DNA from: Temnopleurus reevesii
Lineage: Eukaryota; Echinodermata; Echinoidea; Temnopleuroida; Temnopleuridae
Length of the DNA: 64,000 nt
NCBI GenBank assembly: GCA_036244855.1
Contig: BQKZ01000267.1
Location: 100,794-164,793 of the forward strand
Reading direction: 5' to 3'
Shown here piece by piece: positions 29,301 through 44,733 of the stretch. Under the pieces are notes generated by a model. That model did not search any database. It saw nothing but the letters and a program-made list of their open reading frames with translations, and was not told the origin of the DNA. Within the stretch, counting starts at the first letter, position 1, and every line of letters starts with the position of its first letter. The translations under genes were made by a program, and so were the position numbers.

Positions 29301-32300
29301 TATTTCTCTTTCTCCTTTGTTTTTTTCCCCTCTTTCTTTATTTCCCTGCGGATGTAAGACATACAACAAGTTCTTCAATGTACTCCACCCCATCCTGAGA
29401 AAAGACCAAAGATCATTCCTGTAAATAGCCTAGTTTTTAATACCTCTGAGAAATAGGTTGTTTAATCTGTAAAAAATGCTATGAATCACTGTCAAACACC
29501 ATGTCCTTTATATGCATCTCCTATACTGGTATTCATAATTTGGCGGGCAATTCTTACATCATCATTCTTGCTGTTTGATGTTAAAATTCAAGTTGCCAAG
29601 CATTTCACGAAAGGGTTTCTCTGGACACAGAACCTATGACAAGGGTTTCCATATTTCTTTGTTGATATAAATTCTGTAGTGGTTTTCGCCTCTCGTTAAA
29701 ATCCAAAGTTCAGTTTGGAATAGCGAATAGTGGTTTCTTCCCTCCGAGGCTGCACACTTGCACTCCATGTTGACTATCAGGAGGTTCAAAGGTTGCTTTA
29801 ATTTACTTGTTACAAATATCTACAAGTGCTTTCAAAACTTTGCTTGGGTAAAATGGGGTCAATCCATCATTTATCCTCCGGATCCCTACAAACACTCAAT
29901 GACTTACACAAATCAATCTTGGTGTGTTCTAACGATACACCAATCCTGGAGTGCTCACAAAAGGTCAGGCACTACTACCAACTTCACAAGACGGTACCAG
30001 TTACAGTGGAAACTCTATACAACAAGGTCTGGTCCAAATAAAGCTAGTGATATGGTCAAGATTCTTCCTTGTACCCGCTTTGTATTCTTCAGTCGTTTTG
30101 CTGATAACTTTTCTGTGATTGACAATATTTATGGTATATCATTTTATTGCCAAAAGATCTCAGTACAAAGAGTTTCCACTGTTATCTGACGTAATAGCGA
30201 CTACCAATTGGAGGTACGAGACTTGTCCGATCTATTAAACTGCATGGCATTAATGCAATTTTTAAAGCCATCAAAGGGTACTTCAGAATGTTTAATTACC
30301 TCAAACATACCTACAAACATAGAACAAGGATTAATATGAAAATACACCTCATGTACTGTACATGTATATATTATTATGTGGTTGACACCTCTGCCCTTTT
30401 GGGAATTGGATTGAATCTTATTTATTCATTTAGATATCCTCCTGATAGTAATAACAATAATGATATAGATCATTTCTATAATGCTGAAAACAAAGAATGC
30501 CATTTGACAATTTAATAGTTAGAACAAAAATGACAACAATTAGATAACTAGGGGAAAAGATAAGTTAAGATTTCTTTTGATTTTGTTTGAATGGCAAGAG
30601 GAATACCGTTTAAGAATTTTGAAGCAGATACTTTGAAGAGCTTTTCACCTGTTAAGTCTACATTTTGAAGTCTACATTTTGGTGGATACATCTGATAAAT
30701 AAACTAAGCATCTACCCGTTATAAAGAGCACAGTTCCTCTTCCTCTTCGATCTTCATCTGAATCGGAGGGTCACATGACCTTTTGATTCCCAGGAAATCG
30801 TGACCTCATTAAACCAATATTTGATATTTGGACACAGTTTACTAGTTGGTGATTGTGATATGGACAGTGAGAAGGAATCGGTCATATTTGTGCTATCTAA
30901 TTAATAATAATAATGAACAGCTTTTATATAGCGCTTATCAACTCTTCATGAGAATTCCATAAGCGCTCTACAATTGCAGCATTATTACCCTGGCTTTAGC
31001 AGTGCAGCTACTAGGTGCATAAGCTTTTTCAAGGAATAAATTCCTACCAGGTACCTATTTACCTCACCTGGGTTGAGTGCAGCACAATGTGGATGAATTT
31101 CTTGCTGAAGGAAATTAACGCCATGGGTGGGATTCGAACCTCCGACCGTCTGGTTGAAAGGCGAGAGTCAGAACCACTACACCACGGCGCCTCCACGCCT
31201 TCTATGATTTGCAGTTATTTCTTTAGTTTGCCAAGGTCTTTTCCATACGAATCAACTTGAAATGCTCGTACCCATCAATTTAGATAAACCGCATCTTGAT
31301 TTTTTAACCAAATGTTATGTTTCTCGTTCATTTACTGTGTTTTTTTTTATGTAGGCCTACTATGATGCTATATAAGTTTTGCCTCATTCATTGGCTGTTC
31401 TTTGATTAGCAATACTAATGGCACATGATATATCAGCCAATCATAAAATGTGTAAAGCGAATCAGGGTTAACGTATTGACTACTGGAACCAGTTCGTCCC
31501 TGCACAAAGTCTATGGAAATTACAGAATTCAGTTGTGAATGGGTTAAGATCAAACATGATCATAAATGTGACCTACATGAAGCATTGATCCATGATCAAG
31601 ATACATCCCACCCTGAGTTGAGGCCTCTTCCATTGTTTGATGTTGATTTTTATCATAAGTTTGTCCTAGCTCTAAATTAGTTGAGCATACATCATAAAGT
31701 AAGTCATAAAATGCCAATAAAACGCAGTCAGTGGAGAACATCAGTCTGGCGTTTAGTTGATGCCAAGTCATTGTGAGATTTTTTGGTCATTGCCAATATC
31801 TCTCCTTTTGTCATATTGAATTACTAATAGAAAACTTGTAATTATTAACTTGGCTAAAAGAGAACATATAAACCACCCACAGTTGTACTTTACTTGCTCT
31901 GTAGGAAAAATCCATGAAGGATTTTAGGTCTACTATTACCAAAGGCAGTGTATATATGACAAAATGGTATTTCCAATGAACATTCTTGGAGTTGCTTTTG
32001 TTGTACAGTGAAAAAAAAGCATTCTGAATTTCTACTGTTCTAATATACAGAATGAAAGCATCACTACTGTTCATACATATTTTGTATTGAAAATGAGATA
32101 AAATTCCACCATACATGTTGTAAATATGAAAGAAGAAGCTACTCTTGACTTTATTGTCCGGGATGTCCTTGCCAAAATGGAGAGACTAATCCCATCTTTT
32201 TTTTTCAAAAATTGTTATTTGCATCCAAATACATTGCATTTAAAGCAATATTTGACTGAATACAATAAGCAGGTTTATTCATGTATTAAAATTTATGTGC

Positions 32301-35300
32301 ATTTAACGTAGTTACTTGGTATTCCATAGACCGGTTGATAAAAATAAGACTACAATAATTGGAATCCAGTTTGCATACATTACTTGTTGCTATGTCGGGC
32401 AAGCCTCGGCAAGCTTTCTGGTTAAGAACAACCTTCGTGTTTAAGGTATGCATAAAATTTGCATCTATTAGTAAACCCGCCTATTTCAAATGTAGCTTTT
32501 CAGAAACTGCATTAATGAGTAATTTAAATCTGTTTTGCCTTCTAAATTTTATTTCCATATGCTGATTGTTATGTAAAAAAATGATCACTTAACTGCTTAT
32601 CTCCCAAAACTTATATTTACAAAATTGCAGTGGTATGACAACCGAACATCGATTGTGCATATTTTCCTGCATGCAGAGCATCTAACTGAACTTTATTTAT
32701 GACTTGTGCACGTTCAGTTAATTCATGTGCTTTTAACACTTTTAACACTTTTAACACTTTTAAACACTTGATTGTAATGTAATTTACGAAAGAGAAAGGT
32801 GAAAACACATACAATGAAATCATGTTCAGAGTAAATGTACTCATATTTGTGTCAGCAAAAATTACAAGCCAATTCGCTACTCATAGGTTTAATCTTTCAA
32901 CTTTAGGAAGTACCCCCAATAGATGTAATTGAAACAAGATATATAATGAAGTCTAAAATGCCCATTGTTTTCATCACACTCTGTTTGATAGCTAGTATGT
33001 AAGCCAAGGTTGAGAAAAAGTGGGTCAAATGTGATACATTATCTGGAGTAAAAGTACTCTGACCCTTCAACTCTTGTACTTGATTGTTTACAAACATTAT
33101 CATAGTCTTAACAATCAGACTCTCCAAAACAAACTTGAGGCTTCACGAATCCTATGACAGGTACCGAAAGTGCCAATTTAATTCCCAACGTGAATAAGAA
33201 GCATGCAAAAGAATTTGCTTTGGGGATTATGGATTCATTTGCAGATTCATTTGCAGTTTATTTTTGGTACCTTGCTAATAATGCCACTTTAAATGACATT
33301 GTTTCTAATTGTAATTTGCATGTGTATATTGAGTTGCTTTGATAAGTTGTTTGATCTGGATATTTGTGTAAAAACGGCCCTGTTATTTTGTCTTACAATT
33401 TTGAAAATGTTATAATGAATAAATAAATGAATTAATGAATTATTACACTGTTTGTGCATTCAGCAATTATCTGCTGCCTCCCAGTGATACTAGCATAGTA
33501 TTTTTAATTCAGTGGAGTATATTGTATATTCATTTTGTTGGTATTTTTGTATGAATGTCGAAATTCCCTTTAATCATTCAATCTCTCATTCTCGTGCATC
33601 ATGTTATCTCATATCCTGCATCTCCTGTTAGGTTACATTCCTCTAATGAATTGTGGTTTGGATACCCATTCAAACTTCCTCTCCTTATCATCATGAAGAT
33701 CATGTGACCACTTATGGGCCAATCAGGACACAGGGGATGAGTGACCATAGACATTAATGTCATTCACCGCTCAATAATCACATTTTCATGGTTGAGAGTT
33801 GTTTGGCCAGAGTGCCAGCTACTCTGCTGTCGTACATACAGGCATATATTCTGTCATGCTATACAAACTTTATAGTATGAATGATTCATGAATAATTCAA
33901 ATCTTGCATTTCAAATTAGCTGCCCTATTTTTCTTCTGATTTAGATTAATGAGCAATTTAAAGACATTTGTCATAAGGATGTCAACAGCTGCCCAAAGAT
34001 TTTGGCACATGAACATCATGTGGAGGTACTAAAAATTTACCAAATTTTTAATTGTAGTACACCAGACAAAACTGGTGCCAAAATCTTTAAGCTTTAGTTT
34101 TGAAATTTTGCAGAAAATATTGGCAGGAGAATGCATAGAATTCTTATGTTCATTCTCTAAAACCCGAATGAACATTGATACAGGGGTAAAAGGGCAAGTA
34201 AAAGGTTTCATTATGCTCATGTTTTTTTTTCAACACATTCTGTCTCATAAAGAATTTCTGATTTTTTTTTAATTGTTGAATGTTAAGTAGTTATCTAAAG
34301 GATGTGGTGGAGGTTTACCAATGCAGTTGTAATGCAAGCTTGAACAAGTGTTTTTTTTTTAAATTTTGCAAAGATCAAATTCATTAATCTCTTATCACAA
34401 AACATCAGACCTATTCAAACACATACAAATACATGATCAAAGTTGATGTTAATACAATCTTCTTCCGATAATCTAAAAAGGGGGGTTTTATTGTACTTGT
34501 GTATGCTCATGTTTACATCATGTTTATCATGTCAATATTCCTGCCCTAATTTTTTTTTCATCAAGTTCAAATACGAGCCATATATATTTTATGTAGGACA
34601 CAATTGACAAGGATATACTTTCAATTCAATCATGCCATAATTTAAGATCAGTGAGATGCAAAAAATTGATACCTATTTTAACATAAATATGCACAAGTAT
34701 TTTTCTGGAAATAGTGCTTCGCAAAAATCAAAATCTGTTAAAACCGCTCATTTATCATATTTGAATTTCATACCATATACTGTACAAGTTGTGCTGAGAA
34801 ATTAGTTCTCTCTTTTTAAAATGCATTTTTCTTTTACGTTTCCTATGTGCAACTTCCATCAGCATGACAGACAAAATAATGATAAAAAGAAGATTGATAA
34901 TAATTGCATTTATAGGATGCTTTTTACGGGTGTTTCAAAGTGCACAGGTGGACAAAAGTATCAGTGTCAAAATAACTTGTGAAATTCTCTGATTTCACTC
35001 AGGAAAGGTCTTGACATTGTGTATTGTCCAATTTGGACATCTCCAAAGTTTATAATCAAAACTATCCTTTGCTTCTTATCTATAGGTGTAATGAATTGAT
35101 TAATTACTGTTTGTTTCCAATCCAATCAGCGCATAATCTTATTCAGAGTGCTTAGACTACACCAATCATTATCTGTTTGAGTCTTGCTCCATTTTGTGAT
35201 AACTGGGGTTAATTTGGGCTAGCATTTTATAATGGTTCCGTCTTGCTTGCTTGCATTTAGTGCTGGAAGGCTATTTGCCACAAAATTCTTCTTGATGTAT

Positions 35301-36762
35301 GGCAATTAATCTTCCTATACATTGACTAATCTGTGTAGCTCTATGGTGTAATCAAGGTTGCAATGAGTTGTAAAGACACTTGGATGACTTTTCACAATGG
35401 ACAATGATTTATGTTACACTAAAATGACACAAAAAGTGCAGAAAAGGATTAAGTATCTTGCACCTTTTAGATTATATTGTGGATAAAAGGGAGATGAATG
35501 TTGCTTGAGTTGTATTGGAAGCTTCATTTCTTTAAAGGTGAGGTATTGGGAATGTTGTAATATGGTTATGGTTTTTTTTTTTTTTTTTTAGGAAAGTAAG
35601 ATTATAATGTTCAGTTAGAGCTTGGTTGAATTTGAACCCAGTATTACACCCAGAACCCCCCCCCCCCCAAAAAAAAAGTTTAATTCACTCTAGTTGACTA
35701 TTATGATCTACAAAAACGGCTCAATAGAATTCTGCTAATGTTTTACCATATCTTGCTTTTGAAGGAAAATGATGAAGCTTGCTTCATTCATTGAGTATTT
35801 TCAGTTAGATGAATATTAAGTGGTCTATATTTACTGCATTAGCAGACAATTTTGCGCTGGTTGTATTTTGCAAATCTTGGCATGATGGTATCTCCAAAAT
35901 TACACTCTGTATGATTGACATTCATATATTTACAAACACTGAACTGTAAAAAAAAAAAAATATCAGCACTCTTTGATATAAAACTGCTTCCAAAATGCAA
36001 AAATTATCTGCATTTTTTTTTGGAATATCTCCAAAGTGCTATATAGGTAACGAGAATAAGTGCGTCCTTCAATGAAAGGTGATGGAAGAGAGTCTTTAAT
36101 AGAAATCTTTTAATCTTCAGAGTGACTTAATAATCTGAGCTGATCGGCTTCACCCAATCTCGTCAATTAATATTACTCTTATCAGCGCAAAATGACAGGC
36201 TTTTTCTTTCCTTTTTTCTGTTGAAAAGCATTCAGGTAAATCTGCACCTGGTAAGTGGCTGGATGTCGAAGTGTTGAAAGTGTTGATATATTTTGCCACT
36301 GCTGTTACTTGATAAATAGGTACTATCAGCCTAACAATAAGGATACAATGGGGATGAAAATAAGGAATGTGAGCATGGAAAAGGGGTGTTTGATTGATTG
36401 TAGGAGAAAGGCGGGAAGATAGAGAGAAAGATAGATCAGATTGCTAGATGAAAAGGTACAGATAGGAGAGAACAAGCCTGAAAAAAAAAATTATATTTGA
36501 TTCTTGACGTACCTGCAATCGAGGACTATCATTGATGGAGAACTGTCCTGGAATAGGTTGGAAATGTAGCATTCTAATAATGTTAGGAGGTGCGTTTTAG
36601 ATGATATTTTGTCAAATTGAACACCCACAATTGACCGTACTCAGTAACACAGATTTTCAGGGCTGCGTCCTGGTTACAATTTTAGAAAATGGGACTGATA
36701 TACACACACATACAGGGAAAACCATATGTCTTCAATCTACTTAAAAAAATAGTATGTGTGTT

Positions 36763-36795
<33 letters not shown>

Positions 36796-39700
36796 TAGCT
36801 TGAGAGATAGGAAGAGAGAAAGAGGAGAGAAGATGGTTGAGGAGGATGTGGAGGATTAGGAGGAAGATAGAGATAAAAAGGGACGGAATGGAGTGGCTCA
36901 AAATCTAAAGGGAGAGAAATACCACCTGACCGTGTATCATGAATCTACACAAATTACACTTGTCACCTGCATTGCTCCTTGACAAGTCAATTTGACTCAT
37001 TTGTCAACATAACAGTGTTTGGCTTAGACCATCACCTAGATTCTAATTAAGTCTTTGCTTAGATAGAATGAGACTGATAAGGCTGGCATGTCTGATACCA
37101 TGATAGCATGGATAGATAACAGCTGTCTGGTTGCGTTCACACATGTCTGTTTAGTTTGACTCAAACCATGCAGTGTGTTCACATCTAGCACTGATAGCAA
37201 TGTGTGATCACCTTTAGCTTGTGCTGAATAGCTAGAATTCAGAAAAGTTTCTAACTTCCAGGTTAGTGGCTCCTAACTTTCAAATGGTTATGCATGGGGT
37301 TTTGATATTAATGAGAATATTTGTCTGGACCAATATTCAGAATGATGAATTTACAATTTATGAAAAGGACGACACAGACAGTCCTGATAATGTATTAGGG
37401 TGACTTTGCTCCACTATCAAAATGGTTTATGTCATATAATTGATAGGTTTAAGCATTTGATTACAAAATAGATTAATTTCATGAGCTGCTATAGATCCAG
37501 GAGATTTGATATAGTGGTTGCTGATCATATCAGTATAACCAAACCTTGAAGGTGTATATTGTATGAAATTCACACTGTTTACTCTTAAAAGCTTGTCTGA
37601 ATGTGTTCAAATGTCGTTAAGATTAACACAAAAATGTGGGATTTGTTAAGCTTAAGTTGATCAGTTTGATATTACGACAATGTTTTCCCAAGAATAATAT
37701 AGATGTTTTAACATCTAATATAGATAGCATTTAAAATTACATTGTGACTTCCACATGCATAGAATTCTCAGCTTTACCATATCTTTCAGCTTAAATTCTG
37801 AGCTTAAACTCTCTTTGAAAATTCTACCATCTTTATGTTAGAAAATGATATATCCATCCTCTGACTAAAGTATTAGCAATTCTAATCTATTTCAATAATG
37901 TTCTATATCATCATACTTATAAATATTAAGAGTAAAGACAAAAATGGAAACTTGTAAGTGTGCAAAGTCTGTTGTCATGATGATCTTCTTGATCTAGAAG
38001 ATAAGATATCACACTATGTATTAATTATGATTCTTAGATTACATTCAATATATGCAAACACAGCTGGTGCCTAATTTATCGTTTGAAGATGCTGCAAGTG
38101 TGTACTCTATTTAATGGCATGACCCATATGACCTGCAATCTGAAAATTGTTTAAACAGTGATCTATGTTTGCAATTAATAAAGTTTTGAAGTAAATGTTG
38201 AACATATAGAGTCAATTTAGAATTAATGCGATTGCGTTCTTTGAATCAAACCTCAATGTAAGGCTCTCTGTCTTTAATCATTCTTAGATTAAAAGGATGA
38301 AAAAAATTACAATCGTATATTTTATCTTTCCATTGTTTCTTTTCTATAACAAACCTTGAATAGGCTTGTGTGATAATGTGTCTGAAAATCAGGATGCACT
38401 GGAACTACAAAAAAATTGATTTTGCACTATGCTAGAACGAGCATTGTATTTGATTTTGGTATGATTAGTAATTGCAAAAAGGGCACAACAAATTTGATGA
38501 ATACGATTGAGATGTTCACTGAATGCCTAACATTTCCATCGGGTCTTATTAAATGCACCATTAGCGCAATACATACTATGTACTTTGATCTCATGCAAGG
38601 AGTGAGGAAAGTTCATTAGTTTTCTATCATTATGTCTACAAATAATCTACTGCTTTATCAACAGATTTATAGCTGTAAGTACTTCGGTTTACGTTTGTAC
38701 TTCCTTAAAGGGACACTTAGGCAATGGTTGAAAAATTAACTTGATAAAGGAAAAATTTAACCAATAAAGAAAAGAAAATACAGGATCCCATTTTTGAAGC
38801 CAGAATTTCTCTTTATATATATTTTGATTTGAAGTTTAATAACGGATGTTACAGCATTTGCTCCTACACCAATTGCTCCGGTCCCAATTCTTTGGAAGGT
38901 ATGGGTTATGGCAAGAGTTACAACAGGAACTTGATTCAGAATAATGATTAGGATTACGATTGGGATTAGAGTTAGGTACTTGAGTTTGGATATGAAGTGT
39001 GGCTAACTGAAGATGTTTCATCAAAGCAGTTGTCGCTAGAGCCAAATTAAACAATATACATGCCTGTCAAATGATCAATGTTTGTATCATCAGTATCTGT
39101 TTAGAATGAGTGACTATACAACAAAAGTGTGGTAACATTACTGACATTATTCTTACTGAATAAAAGTAATAATTGTGTTGCAACAACTGCACTTTCGACT
39201 TCGAGTTGGCCTACGACAGCCAGTGTTGCAGTTTATCACCACTATTTATGTGAGCCGAACTCGGTTGTGAGTCTACAATCTGAATGAGATATCTGTCCTA
39301 TAAATAATCAATATACACAGCTAAATCTTAGGGGGAGGGCAGAGTCAATATTTTCAAGATAAGATTTGTTGTGTTGATTAAGCATGTGAAATCCGGAATC
39401 ACCTATGGTTAACCTATATGCTTCTCAAAAAATACTGAGGTGAACATAGCCTTTTGGTTGTCATAAGGGTGCCGAATATTCCTATCATGATACATGCTTT
39501 AGCACATGATAGAGTTTCTTGGTTCTGACAACCTGTTCTGTTGTCACTTTGAGTCTCTTACTTTGGGCAAGCTTTGGCTATATAGCTTGTGGATGATTTT
39601 GCGTATCACCTTCTCACATTGTATTTGTTTTGAATATTTTTAGCGAATTAAGTATTTGATTTTGCTTGTATGTAAAAGTTTATGTACATGTAGGATAGTG

Positions 39701-42700
39701 ATAAGGCCTTGATATATGTATGGGCTAAATGCATTAATGGTATGCATGAATAAAATACTAAAATTCTAATCATCCTAAAACTTTTTATAATAAAATCATG
39801 GATGAAAACTGGTGGGTGTACTTGGCGAATTTCTAGTTGATATGAAACAAACATATTGATAAGTATATACAGGTTTTCCATGTGGTATGTAATTCTAAAA
39901 TGCCTTCACATCCTTAGAAAAATGTGATTTTGTTATGTGTGCAAATAGTGATTACATTTAGTAGTTGAAGAGTCTCAGTGGAATTAGGAATGTGTGGATT
40001 GAAGAAACGTATTTAGATTCTGGTAAATAGGCATAATTTGAAATAGAAAATGAAGAATGCGTTTGGCATTATCAAAGACATTTGACAGCGTCACTCATCC
40101 AAAAAAGATGACCTATAACATCAAATCAATGACTTTACAAAAAAGAAGCGCTGCCGTTAGTCATTTCAAATTATAGAGCAAGTAAATTGGTTGATTTACC
40201 CACGGGTATTCAAGATCTTTACAAATCAGACAAGTCCCTGATCTAGTTTTCAACGCTCTGCAAATTGGCCACATTTGTCGGAGGTGAGAAGATTCTATTT
40301 CACTTAACAGCGATGTGCACCAAAATGTCAATATGGTGGTTGTACAGGCCATGGTACCTTTACTACACTATTGACTCTGTTGTGACATCAAATGATGTGT
40401 AAAAAACTGATCAAAGTACGTTGCAACTTTGTAAACCTAAGCAAACTGCCTTGTTTACCCTATGGGGGTGGTGGTAGGAGTTGTGTAAAGTGCTCCTTTT
40501 CTTGACTCTCAATGTGTGTGAATTCGGGGCATTCAGCAGTTTTTCAGGTGGTCTTTAAAAAAGTGAAGTTTGTAAAATGCTGGCCTTTGCTGTAGAAAGG
40601 AGGAGGCACGTGCTCGCATCTGCCCACTATGTTGCTTAAAGTGACAAATTGTGTTTGCATACATGTAAAATAGCAAGTAGCTATTTGTGCTTCAAGAGTA
40701 AAAACAAACATAGAGCCTGAAAAACATCACAACTAATGCTCTCTTTTCTGTCAGTTGTTAATGCATACTATATGACTAAATGTAGAAGTGCCATATTAAG
40801 TATCTCTGGTGTCCAAGAAACTTTTTTCCATATCTACTATAATACACACATCAAAAAGATCGGTGTTCACTCTGAAGTATGCATTTCAATGGATCTTGAA
40901 CAAAATTGTTCTTGAAGCGTGTGCAGGAGACTAATCAAAAGCATAAGATGTCATTCAATTTGTCTTCTTGCGATATTAAAGCCACTGACGTTGTATATAA
41001 GAAATATTCTAACCACGTGCTAGTGCATAACACAAGGACCGCCATATATATACAGCTGTGTACAGAGTACCTGTGACCTTTGTACTTGGCTTGATGCGGT
41101 ACAAGGACCTGTTTTCACAATCAAATTGGCGAATTGCCGACTACTTGTTCAGTGTGCATGTTTGACTCTTTCTAAATTTGGAAAAAGTTGATGCTCAAGA
41201 AAGATTTTTGTTTTGCAGTACTCAATGTGCCGCACAACACTTTTTGAAAGTCCACACAATTTATCGGTTTGAAGGAAAGCTATGCGCACTTGATATACAC
41301 ATGTATATTTGTACCATACATTATATGCATTTCAGAATTGGGAAAAGCTGTTCATTCCAAGTTTATAGGCAACTTTTACTTGTGGCTACCAGAGGGCCCA
41401 TCCCCATCTCAGGACAAGGGATTCCTTAGGAAATCAGTTGGGTAGCACGACTGGCTCTCCAGCTTGTTTGATCAAGGATTTTTACAAAATTACAAGGTAA
41501 AACTAGGCACCACAATACTCAAAGAGGCTCCCAAACATAAAGCCTAGGAGCCTGTCTGTCTCCCTAAGTGAAAAGTAAGGATCAAGCCTTGCATCTGTAG
41601 CTGCAAATGCTTAAAAAGGTCTGTGACTGAACAGCTACAGAACCAGCTATATAGCTGTTGCCTGCGCCACATGGTACAGGAACAGCTTAAAGTTAAAGGG
41701 TAGAAATAGTTGACATGTGTGCAAAGCGGGCCACAGGTCCAAGGTTTGATTGTCTATACACTTAACTTGACCCTGTGTGAATGTATGATCATGAGAGAGG
41801 AGAAAAGTCAATTTGCCAAGAAGCATGCCCCTAAGATATGGTCGGATTGTCACTGAAGCAAGACAAATCTGGTTATGCATTTAAATGGAGGAATGTACCC
41901 TTCCATTTCCATGCAAGAAAAATTCTCTGGAGAATACTAATCAACAGTAACGAAACATTCATAGTCTTAAATTGTGACATGTTGAATTTGATTTATTTGT
42001 ACAAGTTACATGTACCAGGCAGTGACGCTCATTTGGATCAACATTCTGATCTCCGCTGTAGGTAGAGATATTAAGTATTGATATATGCTCTTTGCCAATT
42101 CTTAGCTGATGAGTGGATTTCACATATTTCTATTTTTCTTTGTTTTGTAAGGTATTTCTTTCACAATATTCTCATAGTTTGATATTCTGAGGTATATGAG
42201 ATCTCAAATTTACTTTTGTATTTTAACCTTTGTTGTATTTGTAGTTTTGAATCCTGTTTAGAAGAACTAAATATATTCAAAACTCTTTATGAGGAAAGCA
42301 AGATTGAGATTTAAGAAGGGCTTTACATAATCTTCCATTTGGATATTAATGGATTTATTATCATATAATTTGAGAAAGTATAAATATGTTGTTTTCTGAA
42401 TTCTGTTTTAATACATACCGCATATTTACAGCTTTGATCGTTAAGATGTGATATTAACGATGTTACATTATCTGCATGTGTCTGGGATTACACTTGCTGT
42501 TATTTTACAATGGTTGTTTACTTGAAAAGACTCAAGATTGTGATCAAAGTATACCTCTCCCAATAATCCTGAAACAGAATTGGGGTAGTTCTAATACTTC
42601 TTTGCAGAAGCTGATTTGTGGGTTTATGAATAGAAATGGTTAACCACAGGATTTATTCGATCCGTTGTATTTTTTTATGAGAAAGATGTTTTTCAGTGTG

Positions 42701-44697
42701 AAGATATTTTTCTGTTTTGCAAAGAGGTACTTGAAGAAGAGTGGATTGACTACAGTTACCAGCTACCAGATTGGGTCTTATCAATTGAGGAACACTTTGT
42801 ATTAAAAATTTAGGAATGAAACAGGTTTCTTCCATATTTTCTGCCTTTTTTTTCACAAAAAAAAGTCAGAATAAATTTTTGTCTGTAATTTGTGATTTTT
42901 TGTACATTTGCATTGGATGTATTCAAGATTGCATATGTTGCTTGAGCTTTCTGCAGTGCAGTAGTCATAATTCAGATTAGCAATTGATATGTTGACTATT
43001 GAAACCTTGAATTCCCATAGGATCTGTAAATGAGCAGTCAGTTTTGATAAACATTGGGTTAAAACCATATTCACTGTTAAAGAAATCTTGAGGACTGTAG
43101 CCAATTGGACCTGAACTTCAAGTCCTGCATTGAACTACCATTACAAGTGTATGCACTCCGACTGAAACCCATTAAAATACCTCTCTTTCTCCTCTCAAAA
43201 GGGGATTCCTTTCCCTTCAAAACAAGATTGTTGGTTCTGATGCGGTCCACTGTTGATTCACGGCCGAGATGCTTGTAAGCTTATCTCGTGAGTGCTCAGG
43301 GGAATTCGCGTTCCCACAAAAAAAACGAAGAAATGTTCCTGTGATGGTGGCAGAAGTAAAATGATATGTAGTATTTGATTTGGCATGATCGTGAGTCACA
43401 CCTTTGTCCAAGGTATTCCTGGAATCTGGTTGAGATGGTAGAGGCGGTCTCACTTTACACATTTTGCTTACAGGTGGATGAACTGTTGATCAACAACAAT
43501 TTGAAAGGTCATGAGAGAGAAAGAGCTATAATCTAATATCAACGCATACCCAAAGAATAATGTAATTTCATTATGATGAAGCACATTTTGCAGTGGACCG
43601 TTTTTTTATCAGGATGTAAGAAATTCCATCGGAGATACCTATTTCATAGTCTTCAATTATATCTATACATTCACCACAAATAGACTTAATTTCATGATTA
43701 AACAATTTCCTTGAATGAAATAAATGTATTGAAAATATTGTAATTTCTTTTCAATTTGATGTAGATGAATCAATATATTACAAGCATAAAAACTTATATC
43801 ACTTTCCAATTTTCTGTAGATACAGAGATGCTATGAGGTATTTCCATATTAATTAAAGGATTCCATTACAAGTGACTGGATGAGAGTTTGGATATTGTCA
43901 TGTTCACTCTCACTTCTGGTCAGTTATTGCCCTATATGCATTTTAATTTTTAACCTCATGCTTATTCGGGGACGGTTGGCAGATCTGCAGATGTGAGCTT
44001 TCAGCAGAAAATGTGAAGTAATTCAATTTTTCCTAGATGGCTTTCATAAGTAATTATGGCCTATAAAACAGATAGTATTGATAAGTCCACTGCGAAATGT
44101 GCTTCAACTATTGCATACAAACATTCCGTCAAATTTGCAGGGCTGCTAACCAAAAATTGCATTCTTTGTTTATAACATGTTGATGATGGGTACCAAAATC
44201 AATATGTTAGTACTAATTCAAAGTGTAAAAGTATACAGGCAACCACCTGTTGACCTGAAAACCTTTGATTATTCAATCTCTTTCAATAGAAAATAGGATG
44301 GATATTTTTTTGTGCAATACAATTTAGCAGGTGTGTTACCAGGCACCAAAGGTGTTCATTCTAGTTAATGCTCAAGGGTCACTAATAGTCAATACCATTT
44401 GATAATAAATTTTACATGGACACAGGTATGATGATGCTCTGCATTCATAGTATAAATCTAATAACTGAAAGAGAGATAGAAAAAATCTGGAGTATCATTT
44501 TTGGTTGGCAGGTTTGAAGCTCCATGAATCAACCCATACTCTACTACCGATCTGATGGTCCTGTACAAAGCCTCGGTAAAGCACTGTCAATCAGTGTTTA
44601 TCCATGTTGGGATAAGGCAAGAATTATTTCAAGTATTTATCTACCCAACACAAAAATCATTAGATTGATGTTCAATTAATATCCTTAAAATTTGGTG

Positions 44698-44733
<36 letters not shown>

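Noticed and set aside
29758..30189. A 143-codon plus-strand open frame, nearly as long as the true exon 2 frame
   Set aside because: No recognisable domain, and its 3' part is a pogo-like MITE.
31120..31192. Possible tRNA gene (A and B boxes on the minus strand)
   Set aside because: It is the tRNA-like head of a SINE: the body and simple-repeat tail follow directly and the cloverleaf is degenerate.
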